From the NCBI GenBank assembly GCA_022844565.1, contig JALHLK010000001.1, positions 125,073-189,072 on the forward strand: a stretch of DNA of 64,000 nt. The letters run 5' to 3'. The translations under genes were made by a program, and so were the position numbers. Source of the stretch: Saprospiraceae bacterium (GTDB lineage Bacteria; Bacteroidota; Bacteroidia; Chitinophagales; Saprospiraceae). The stretch's first letter is position 1. Every line of letters begins with the position of its first letter. The notes under the pieces are model-generated. The model had not been told where the DNA came from and did not search any database. It saw nothing but the letters and a program-made list of their open reading frames with translations. Positions 28,475 through 37,700 of this stretch are shown piece by piece.

Positions 28475-29050
28475 ATGAAAGCTAAAATTTTAGAAAAAGA
28501 AATCCTTTCAAATCGATGGGGGGAATACAGCCAATATACATTAGAATATATTCGGAATGATGGTCGTGTAGAAATCCAAAAACGTGAAATGCAAGATACG
28601 GGCCATGGAGCTGCTGTACTGCTATACAACAAAGAGCGTAGGACAATTGTCCTCATTGAGCAATTTAGGTTAGCTGCCTTACTGTATGGGCATTCTACAG
28701 GGGTGATCACCGAGGCATGTGCAGGATTGGTAGACGATGGTGATCCGCACGCTACGATCATCAAAGAAATAAAGGAAGAAACTGGGCTCACGATAGAAAA
28801 AGCTGATTATATTTTTTCTGCTTTCTCCACACCCGGTGCCAAGACTGAGAAGACCCATTATTTTATAGCACATTACGATGATCTGCAAAGTCAGCACACG
28901 ATGGGACTAGAAGAAGAGCAAGAAGACATCATCGTCAAAGAAATGCCCTTTGAAGCAGCCTATGAAGCAATCTTTAATGGCGATATTGAAGATGCTAAGA
29001 CCATTATTTTACTTCAATATGCGGATAAGTATATTTTTGGGGGAGGTTAG
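28475..29050 (+). CDS. Nudix hydrolase, GDP-mannose/ADP-ribose pyrophosphatase type
   Basis: 191 residues with the NudK/ADP-ribose pyrophosphatase-like N-terminal extension. The Nudix box runs GLVDDGDPHATIIKEIKEET (about 87-106) and then GL. The first box glutamate of GX5E is replaced by D (GDP at that place), while the REUXEE core is kept as KEIKEE. Substrate is probably a nucleoside diphosphate sugar. It follows the PorP-like gene closely. Confidence 0.88.
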   Translation: MKAKILEKEILSNRWGEYSQYTLEYIRNDGRVEIQKREMQDTGHGAAVLLYNKERRTIVLIEQFRLAALLYGHSTGVITEACAGLVDDGDPHATIIKEIKEETGLTIEKADYIFSAFSTPGAKTEKTHYFIAHYDDLQSQHTMGLEEEQEDIIVKEMPFEAAYEAIFNGDIEDAKTIILLQYADKYIFGGG

Positions 29051-29353
29051 AATGTTTGATCCAAAGGTTTTATGAGGTCAAAATAAATTGGATTCCACGG
29101 AGAAGGAACGTTTCTTTGATTTGCTTGATGCACTTATTAGGTAGGCTAAATTGGAAGGGGTGGGGCAGTGATTTTACTGTCAGAATTTAAGATAGTTTAT
29201 CATGTAATGCAACAACTGGAATCTTAAATCAGCAGTTAGTTTTGGGGGTAATGTCGTAAACTTAGGGCAGCTGGTCATTTCGGAGCAACAAAAATTATAA
29301 GAATTTATTTAATCATGTATTTATGTATAGTATATTTGTGTTATTAAATTAAA
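29051..29353. other. Non-coding stretch with relics and a promoter
   Basis: No intact gene. A short frame fragment near 29090-29140 reads LDSTEKERFFDLLDALIR then a stop, probably a decayed gene. One IS-end-like word (GTAAACTTAGGGCAGCTGG) is at 29256-29274. TATATTTG at 29331-29338 matches the -7 box and is the likely promoter of the antitoxin. Confidence 0.5.
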
Positions 29354-29374
29354 TGGGAGTTTTTAGAACTTCCC
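29354..29374. mobile_element. Solo end of the 16-kb MITE family
   Basis: TGGGAGTTTTTAGAACTTCC (then C) equals the inverted end of the MITE at 15973-16210 and is followed by TAA (29375-29377), the same target-site word. No partner end is visible nearby. It lies between the antitoxin promoter and its start, so it is a decayed remnant that left a short insertion in the leader. Confidence 0.6.
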
Positions 29375-29407
29375 TAAAGTAAAAATTGGCTGACAAGCTA
29401 GAATACA

Positions 29408-29611
29408 ATGACAACACAATTTGTAACTGACGACCGCGGTAAAAAATTAGCAGTAATCCTTCCTATCAAGGATTATAATAAAATGGTGGATGATTTAGAA
29501 GAATTGGAAGATATTAAACTTTATGATAAAGCTAAGCAGGGCAAACAGGAATTTATTGACGCCGAAGAGGTTTTTAAAGAAATTGAAGAAAGCCGTACAA
29601 TAAATGTATAA
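29408..29611 (+). CDS. Type II antitoxin, Phd/YefM-like or RelB-like, orphaned
   Basis: 67 residues, begins MTTQFVTDDRGKKLAVILPI, the usual strand of small antitoxins whose N-terminus binds DNA. It continues DYNKMVDDLEELEDIKLYDK, a helix that contacts the toxin. The next frame, starting at 29604 and overlapping its end by 8 bases, is the relE toxin, which is broken. The antitoxin itself shows no defect. Confidence 0.8.
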   Translation: MTTQFVTDDRGKKLAVILPIKDYNKMVDDLEELEDIKLYDKAKQGKQEFIDAEEVFKEIEESRTINV

Positions 29612-30014
29612 AGTTCAGGTAGAACGAAAGGCACAGAAAAAACTGGCTAATACCAAATGAACATACAGATTAGTCCAATAAAAGTTATCTTTTTTATTGA
29701 TTCTTCTTCAAAAAATAGTTCCGTAGCTCAGGCTACGTAACGATTTTTTTCATCGACTTAATAAAAAATCCATTCTTTTATTTTGGACTAATTTGTAAAC
29801 TCATTTGGTATAAAATACCTTCGCCCCATTACATCAATATTAAAATAGCCATATTGAATTTATCCGAAGAACCAAGACCCAGAGGATATAAAAACTAAAA
29901 GACAGAGATGCATTTCGTATCCGTATTGCAGATTATCGGATTATTTATGAAATTTATGACAAGGTTCTAATCGTGCAGGTCATTGACCTTTGAAATAGAA
30001 AAGATATTTATTGA
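29604..30014 (+). pseudogene. relE-type toxin gene, disrupted by MITE, frameshift and stop
   Basis: The frame opens MYKVQVERKAQKKLA, then the MITE enters at 29651. After 29810 the frame continues as KIPSPHYINIKIAILNLSEE with the RelE pattern, then a missing base near 29897 shifts the frame. It resumes as KLKDRDAFRIRIADYRIIYE and VLIVQVID, where a TGA replaces a glycine codon before NRKDIY and the true stop at 30014. Removing the element and one TAA copy restores the reading frame, giving KKLAKIPSPHY across the joint. The normal length is about 85 residues. The toxin is certainly inactive. Confidence 0.88.
29651..29810. mobile_element. MITE-like element, 160 bp, in the relE toxin gene
   Basis: Terminal inverted repeats of about 33 bases: the left end starts TACCAAATGAACATACAG and the right end is the complement of TACCAAATGAGTTTACAAA; both continue with TTAGTCCA. 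Direct TAA repeats flank it (29648-29650 and 29811-29813). No ORF lies inside. A central palindromic word (CGTAGCTCAGGCTACG) marks the middle. The exact frame restoration after removal proves the 3-bp target duplication. Confidence 0.88.
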
Positions 30015-30097
30015 TAAAAATCATTCTATGAAATCACTTTTGAAAGTTCGCCTTAGCAGATGAAATTTTAACCAATTATGATTAATGCAGATTAAAC

Positions 30098-30373
30098 TTA
30101 TGGAAATGTCTTATAAATATCTCCTCTAGGGCCAATAGTTATTATTAAAATATCCGGATAAATTAATTCAGCACCAATTCGATATTGTCCTAATCTAATT
30201 CTGATATAATTTTCATTTTTTCTTTGCCCCTTGATAAAAACAAAATCAATTTTTGCCTCTTCAAGTGAACTCGAATTCTCCAATTTTTCTAGCATCTTTT
30301 GGACACTTTTTTGAATACTTATTGGACAATTTATAAGCTCTTTTACAAAAGACTTTTTAAATCTTACTTCCAT
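30098..30373 (-). CDS. RelE/ParE-type toxin
   Basis: 91 residues. It has the RelE-superfamily arrangement: helix start MEVRFKKSFVKELINC, then the beta-rich core YIRIRLGQYRIGAELIYPD, ending IGPRGDIYKTFP. RelE toxins cleave ribosome-bound mRNA; ParE relatives inhibit gyrase. The exact target is not deducible. Its start overlaps the antitoxin end by 10 bases, with the antitoxin upstream. Confidence 0.82.
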   Translation of the reverse strand: MEVRFKKSFVKELINCPISIQKSVQKMLEKLENSSSLEEAKIDFVFIKGQRKNENYIRIRLGQYRIGAELIYPDILIITIGPRGDIYKTFP

Positions 30374-30657
30374 GCCATAACCTTCTTCAAATCTGAGGAA
30401 CTAACTGACTCCTCATCTTTTTTAAGTCGCATAATATGAAGCATAAAATAATCTTCGACATCTTCATTTACTATTATTTTTAAGATTTTTTCAATTTCTT
30501 TATTAGAGAAACTTTGTCTACTTTTTTTTGCTGAAAAATTAGCTGGTGACAAATTTAACTTTCCTGCTATATACTCATTTTTATATCCTGAAAGCTCTAT
30601 TATTTCATTAAAGTTTTCAATAATAAACCTATATTGAGTAACTGCATCTATAATCAT
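30364..30657 (-). CDS. HTH antitoxin of the RelE-type pair
   Basis: 97 residues from the ATG at 30657 (MIIDAVTQYRFIIENFNEII). A start 14 codons upstream exists but would lie over the promoter. The protein has a helix-turn-helix-like segment (GYKNEYIAGKLNLSPANFSA), in which the recognition helix carries SPANFSAKKS. It probably represses its own operon and neutralises the toxin. The toxin gene follows with a 10-base overlap. Confidence 0.75.
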   Translation of the reverse strand: MIIDAVTQYRFIIENFNEIIELSGYKNEYIAGKLNLSPANFSAKKSRQSFSNKEIEKILKIIVNEDVEDYFMLHIMRLKKDEESVSSSDLKKVMAWK

Positions 30658-30672
30658 TCTTATTCTTTTTGT

Positions 30673-30706
30673 TACAAATATAAATATTTTTATCAACATA
30701 TTTGTA
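30673..30706 (-). promoter_or_regulatory. Operator and promoter of the toxin-antitoxin pair
   Basis: An inverted repeat TACAAATAT-N16-ATATTTGTA spans 30673-30706. On the minus strand the box TATATTTG (plus 30675-30682) inside it matches TAnnTTTG and lies 18 bases before the ATG at 30657. An autorepressor bound here would block initiation, which also explains why the shorter start is right. Confidence 0.7.
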
Positions 30707-31368
30707 GATATTTATTAGAATAACATATTAACTACAAAGTTTAGGGATTGCGATCAGTTAAAGCAATGCAAGAAAGAATGCCCTTCTTATAGAGTGTAAT
30801 GTTTCACTCTATGCTCTCCCTATGGTCGAGATCAGTTGGTCATCATAACTATAATTTCTGTTTTGCAAATAAGATCCACCAATTACTTGCTTAAAACTAT
30901 TATACGAATTATCGGTAAATGAAAAGGGAGTGCTTGCGAGTTACATTAGTCAAAATGAAACTAGCCTATCTGACTAGTGATTCTATGAAAGAATAGGATT
31001 TGCAGAAGGGCTAATATGGATTTGAAGTCACACTTGTATTGAGTTTACCGAAATAATCTTCAAATAGCTGCTTCGGGGGTTGTTATTGGGGGCAAACTTA
31101 AGAGAGCGGGTATTGAAGTTGCAAACTTCAATTAACCGTTAATATTAGTAAGTGTGCAAACTTAGGGCAGCGGGTTTAGCTTAGTGAAGAGTAAACTTAA
31201 AAACGATATCAAACGTATCAAGGGAGCCAACACTTCATTCACCAAGTTAATCATATAATTTAATTTGATCATATAATATGTAGTTTTCTTTCGAAAAACA
31301 ATCATATAAGGATTAGAGGTGATATAAACTTAGAGCAGCGGGGCAAACTTAAGATAGCGGATAATTCC
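30707..31368. other. Intergenic graveyard without intact genes
   Basis: About 660 bases with no intact frame and low coding signal. It contains the IS-end-like words listed separately, a short palindrome (ATAGAGTGTAA...TTTCACTCTAT around 30792-30813) and AT-rich DNA between 31230 and 31310. I see no recognisable transposase fragment. Confidence 0.55.
31092..31360 (+). repeat. Four direct copies of an IS-end-like word
   Basis: The 18-19-base word near GCAAACTTARGRNAGCGGG occurs at 31092-31110, 31156-31174, 31324-31342 and 31343-31360, all in the same orientation. A fifth copy lies at 29256-29274. Multiple same-strand repeats are a feature of the ends of IS21-like and some other elements (established), so this looks like nested leftover ends. 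The family assignment is inference. Confidence 0.55.
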
Positions 31369-31782
31369 TTATCTAAATAATAAAATTAATTCTTTAAAAT
31401 TGTTTGTATCAAATATCATTTTTTCTATTCCACGACCATCATCCATTGAAATCCAAAATGATTTATTTTTAGAAACACAATTCCAAACTCTAATTTTTAA
31501 ATTATCTAAAGTAATTGTCAATTCATCTTTATACAATATAGGTTTTACCTCAACCATAACACAAAATTTTTTTATTGACTCAATTAGATCAATTTTTTGT
31601 AAACTTACAAACTCTTTAATAAAAAATACATTTCCTACGGCATCAACTAAACACAAATCAGAATTATAAATTGATTTTTTATTTAATAATGATTTACCCC
31701 AAATTATTTTGTTGTCATAATTTGAAGAAAGACTAAAAAGTTTGGAATCATTTTTTGTAAATACTAAATATGGAGCCTTCAT
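31369..31782 (-). CDS. Probable immunity protein to the RHS toxin
   Basis: 137 residues, no signal peptide and no membrane segment. It starts 4 bases after the RHS stop codon, the classic place of an immunity gene. The protein is a soluble alpha/beta type with IIWGKSLLNKKSI and a C-terminal GIEKMIFDTNNFKELI. It has no recognised family. The role is inferred from its position and size only. Confidence 0.6.
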   Translation of the reverse strand: MKAPYLVFTKNDSKLFSLSSNYDNKIIWGKSLLNKKSIYNSDLCLVDAVGNVFFIKEFVSLQKIDLIESIKKFCVMVEVKPILYKDELTITLDNLKIRVWNCVSKNKSFWISMDDGRGIEKMIFDTNNFKELILLFR

Positions 31783-31786
31783 AATT

Positions 31787-34700
31787 TTATTTTTGTGAAG
31801 TTGAGTAAATATGCCCAGTTGAAGAAGCTATCCCAAGTTTAAATCCCAATGGTGTAGAAGAAATAGGATATAAAAACTTCCATCCCCATATTGCTGATTG
31901 ATCTCCAAACTTATAACCATGTCCCCATCTTATATGACTAGCTTGACTTGAAAATCTTGTTAAATTCCAAGCTTGATTTCCAATTGGCTTTAACCATACA
32001 TGTTTATTCATCATCGATTGAGATATCAGCCAATGGTGTTTATAACCTGACATGTCAACTCCAAGTCTAGACAATCGAGAAACTGTTGCACTGTATTCAT
32101 GAGACATTCCTATTCCAAAATACCTTTTCGTTCCTTGTTTTAAACCAGCTTTAACAACTCCTTTGCCTAATCCAAAAAATAATGATTTTATCAAGAAAAC
32201 ATCAGTAATGAATAAAAACCCATTGCCTCCAGCTCTAAAATAATCTCCTCTCTCCATCCTGTACTTATAATCTAGATACGAGCCCATGAAAGGTACTAAT
32301 GACTCTCCGACGGACGCACCTTCAGACTCACATGGCGGTTTTCCTGGGCAATCACAATTGCAATCATCTGATTGAGTCTCAGAAGAAGCAGATTTGTCTC
32401 CCGATGAATTTGTACTCATTTGAGAATGCTCATCAATTTCACCACTTGCAGCAGCTTTTGTAAAATCCCCAAAGGATCTTAAATTAGCATAATTCTCTTC
32501 AGCATTTTGAGTTTTCCTCTGATTTTCATTTACGGGCTCTTCAGCCATCCCTGTAGGGTCAGTATATGCAAGTGGATTATTAAACCCATATCTGAATGGT
32601 GACCAACCTGGAGCTGCTTCCGCCATCGGATCCACAGTCGTAAACCTCCCAATACTTGGATCATAGAAACGAGCCCCATAATCATTCCAACCCAATCCAC
32701 CAAAGCTCTCCAATTCCTTACCATTATACTGATACGGCTTATCATTAGCCGCAGCATCATTCATCCAAGGGCCATTGGTATTCATCCCGAAGGGATAATA
32801 GTGATTTTCTTGTAAAATCTCACCAGGTACTTGTATAGATCCGTCATTGTTTTTATCTGTGAAAGTGAGTCGGGTATTACCGAGGTGGTCTTTGATGCAG
32901 AATTCGTGTCTTAAGGTGATGGTGCTAGAAGCTAAGTTTGTAATATCGGTATTGTAGATACGACCTTCGGGGTGGTATATCGCCTCTAATCGGTAGTTTG
33001 TAGTAGCAATTTGTTGTTTGTATTCTATACCGTCGAGGTAGTGTTGGATTTCTGAGGTGGTAGTGGTATTTAATCTGCGGGTTGTGGTAAGTTTTTTACC
33101 CGATGCGTCATAGGTGTAATCTATGATATTTCCATTGGCAAAAGTGATGGTGGATGGTAGATTGAGGTAATTGTAAGCTATTGTTGCTTTTTTGGTATGA
33201 TCATATGTTAAATTACCACTTGCATCATAGCTATTGGTACTGGCACCTCCTCCTGATAGAATATTGAAGCCTAGGTGTCTGAAAGAGACATTGCCGTTGT
33301 CTACAACTGAAGATAATCTATTGGTTCCAGCTATATAAGTTAGTGTTAGATTATCAATTAAACCTGATGATGAGGAAGTATAATTGCCTCCTGATTGGTT
33401 TACTAATAAGCCATTTCTTATGATAGATGATATATTTCCTCTTGGTCCATCATAGGTAATATTTTCTGTGAAGTGACCTACAGCAATACCACCTACACCA
33501 TTCATCCTTGTATGTGATGCGGTTCTAAGTCGGTCTAAATAATCATAGCTGTAAGACCAATATTCTTTTTCTCTACCTATAGTCTGGTGCTGAAGTTGAG
33601 CAATATTGCCATTTCTTTGTATTGTTGTGGTCGATCCTACATTAGTTTCGGGATTGTCATATTGAATGGCCATGTGGAATAAATCATTGTTCAGATTACC
33701 AGTACCACTAGGCAAAGTAGTTGGAAATTGAACAAAACTAGAAGGTATTGGCAATGCTGGATTAATAGAAGAAAGCCATCCTTGAGGATTGTAGGTATAA
33801 TCTAGTTTTTGTAACGTATTGGTTACACCTATTGATTTGGATAGCAATTGATTTCTATGTGTATAAGTCATTGTGCTGATGAGTCTATTTGATTCGCCTA
33901 CTCCTCCATTGAAGTTAACGTCTTGAAGCAGACCTTTATTATTATACACATTGGTTGTAGTTATAGTTCTTGTGTGTCCATTTATGTTGTGATTTCTTGT
34001 TTCTGTAATGATGTTATCAGCAAAATCATAGCTATAAAGCCATCTTTCAGGTGGGGAAAGAACATTTATACTACCAAGATTAAGATGGTTATTAGCTCTT
34101 TTAAAATCTATTCTTCCATACGTATCATAAAAATTGGTTGTAGATACGAAGTTAGAGGTACCAAGAATTCTAACTTGTTCTGTTGTCAATTTTCCTTTAT
34201 CAATATTAGTAGGTGTTCTTGTAACACCAAGTCCACTGGCTCCATCATACACTGCTTGCGATAAAATATCAGGAATTGTAATGGATTCAAGATTACTTGG
34301 AAGTGTACTATTTGATGTCAAACCTGTAATGGTAGCTCTACCAAAAATATCATAATTATTAACTAACCATTTATTTTCTTTAGGTAGCCATGTTGCTGCA
34401 GGTAGGTCCCTACTATTGTAATTGATAGTTACGCCATCCATATCAGGAACTTTCTTCCATGTCATTTTATCTTCTCCATCATATAAATAAGAAAAAATTA
34501 AATTAGTTGAGCTTGTGGTAGTACTCGGAGGATAAACGTTTCTGATTCGTCCTTTATCATCAAAATTTGTATAAGTATCTGCGATTTCTATACCTGATGA
34601 ATTGGTTTTTCTTACTAAAATTGTTCTTCCTAGCTTATCTTTAAATGTAATTGTTCTATTGCCATTGGGATCTGTAGCTATTTCTTTTGATAAAGTATTA

Positions 34701-37700
34701 TCAGGATAATTAGTAGAAAGATTGGATGCATATTTCACAGCATCTGTCGAATTGTTAGAGCCATATGATATTAATGTAGCATGCCATGTGGCTGGAGTTG
34801 AAGAAGCAGCTCTGTTTAGTGGAGAAGGTTCAAAAGCTATCATTGTGTGTGGAGCTGAAGTAGGAATATCAAAATATGACCCATTAGAATTGGGAGATTG
34901 ATAAGGTTCAAATATCTTATCTGCTCTTCCTTTATTATCAAACTTTTTAGCATCTACTATCAAATCAAAACCATTGGCTGCTTGATTCTTTTTAATGGTA
35001 CTCGTATGTCTTCCGAAGCCATCAAAATAGCTAATATCTTCTAAAATATTAAGTGCGCTATTGGAAACCGGTGTAAATGTTTTCTTGACTTTCATCCAAT
35101 TAAAAGGATCGGTTGGGGTTTTAAAATTGTAAGACACATCAGTTAAAACATTTCCCCCTCTTTCAGAAACCCTTTTCAATCTGCTCAGTTTATCAAATTC
35201 ATAGTTAGTCGTTTGACCATCTACATCAATAAACGATTGTAATAATCTTGTATTTGAATAGTAATTGTATTGCTTGACAAAGTTATTGAAGGTTTTTGAG
35301 AGTAAAGAGCCATTATTATTCCATGTAAAATATTCTGGTGCCCAACCTTCTTGGGTCATTTGAGATATATTTCCTCTGGTATCATATGCATTAATAGTAG
35401 CTTCTAGTACTTTGTTTGTTCCACTTATTACTCCAGTACTAGACCAAGTATATTTGTCTCGGTAAATTTTATGGAGTCTAGGTTGACTATTATTGAAAAG
35501 TGCATATTCTTCCTCAGAACCATCGACTTTAATAGTAGCAACAAGCTTTTCGTTTTTATATTGTTTTATTAAGTTTTTAGAAAGCAAACTCTGTTGGATT
35601 GTTGTATTCGGGTATTCATGAGAATAAAAATTAGTTTCTACCACTGTTTTGTTATCTGAGTTTGTTACAGAAACAGTTTTTGGAAAAGTATGTCTGTTAA
35701 GGTTGTCATAAGTATAATTTGTGATGGTTTCAACCCCGTCTTTAAAATGTTTTTTAGATAATAAAAGAGATCTTGAACTATTCAAAACATAAAGAATTCT
35801 GAAAGTACTAGGTGCTGCGTAGTTTAAAACTTTTAATTTAATATTTGTGCCTGTGGAGTTTTGTGTTATATAATTATAAGTAAATTCCTCCTTTTCAATC
35901 AATGTATTACCTTCATTAAATATTTCCTGTATCAGCAACTTACCTCTCTTATTAAATTGAAAAAGTGGTGTTTCGACGCAGTTTCCTGTTAGACATGTCA
36001 TAGCAGTGGCAGTAGGTAAATTAGCATTATTTGTACAAAATACAGTTGTGCCAAAAATAGGAGAACTCGAAGCATATGGAGCTAAAAGTAATAATGTGTC
36101 ATAGGTAAAGTTTGTATATCCATTTCCGACAATATATTCTCTTATTTTACTGTAAATTACAGTGTTTCCATAAGCAGGATTTGTATTTACGGGTGAATCG
36201 CTCCATGTTACGCTAGTACCTTGGTCATTAGTTAAAGGCCCAAATTCGACATTTGAAAATCCAATTGCATATTTAGGTTCAATGGTTCTTATATTGCCTG
36301 AAGATTTACCATTTGATCCAAGGTAGGAGAATTCTTTTGTGATTTTAGTATTTAAGTTGCCTTCATTTACAATAAGAGTCTTTAACCTTAGTCCTGGTGC
36401 TAGTTTTTCAGTAGTGACAAAAGATTGTGTATAAACGATGAGAGCACCTCTCCCATCTTGAGACTGGACCCTGAATGTGTAATTTATTCCAGCCGTTAGA
36501 CTACCAAACACAGAAAGAGGTAAATCATTAACATTCCCACTCGATTGACCTGAAGCTAGATTAAATTGATAATAACCCACTTGGGTTGCACCTTGCCAGA
36601 CGCTAGCAGTCACAGTTACAGGATTATTTTGGCAAGTTGACCCAAATATTCTGGTTGCTTCAAGCCTGAATTTAGCAGAAGCTAATTGATTCGCTGTAAA
36701 GGTAAAATTTACTTGATTGGTTAGAGAGCCACAACAAGCTTGAGAAGGCGTACCACATGTTGCAATATTTACAACATTTGTATTTGTAGGAGCTCCTGTA
36801 TTGGCAGTAACTACATTATTTTCATAGATAAATTCAGATTGGCCACCAGTTGGCCAAACAATTTTGTTTAAGGTGCCAATTTGGGTAAAATTTGCATCAA
36901 TTTCTCTATTAGCAGAGCCATAACTAATTGATCCAGTAGGCAAAGTAACAGACTCATTTGGAACATTTACAGTTAATGAATTATTTGAAGTTTTCCCATT
37001 GTTATATCCCCAATGATCAACTTCATTTGAAAGAATGTTCGGTAAAAATATGTCTTGTCCTATTTTGGTACCAATGTAGTCAAATGTTGTGGCGGGAATT
37101 AATACAGATAGATCACATGATTTTTCTTCTATTTTATCTAGTTTTAATTTTCTATGATGAGATAATGTCGGTGTAAATCTATTATCTAGAAAATGAGAAT
37201 AATGAAAAGTAAACTTTTTACAAAAATTTGTTTGGTTGCCAATAGGGTAGATATTGATCTCATCAAGTCTATTGCCAGTAACATCTTGCCTGGCTGTATT
37301 CGCAATAAACTCAATTTTTGATTCTGGGCTATTAATCTCAGTAAGTCGTCTACTTGTTGAGGAATAAATTCTACTAATAGGGGCGTTAGTGCCACCACCG
37401 TTTCCTATTGAGTTGCTTGTATGTGAATTAGATGCTTTAGTAGTATACGTAATAGTTTCATCTGCATAGACAAAATTAATAGTATAAATAAGATCAAAGC
37501 TTTTTACATTTGTTAGATGCCATCCAGTTCTATTTGTAAACCCAGTGCTGCCTATTTGAGTATTTTCATAATTCAATGGATCGGTAGCTAAACTTCTACC
37601 AAAGGTATAGATATTGCCTTTGTCTGTAGTAATTTCTATCCCCGCAAAAATATCTGTTCCAATTGTGATTATACGAAGTTTATCATTGTTGTCGTCGTTC

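Noticed and set aside
28734-28799. Nudix hydrolase as inactive due to the D in place of the first box glutamate
   Set aside because: The metal-binding core KEIKEE is intact, and this substitution occurs in active relatives, so inactivity is not supported.
31400-31669. An 89-residue plus-strand frame inside the immunity gene
   Set aside because: It is antisense to a frame that fits the RHS cassette by position and has a better start context.
33923-34355. Plus-strand frames inside the RHS gene
   Set aside because: The RHS frame is continuous over 6.4 kb with good repeats; the plus frames are antisense shadows.
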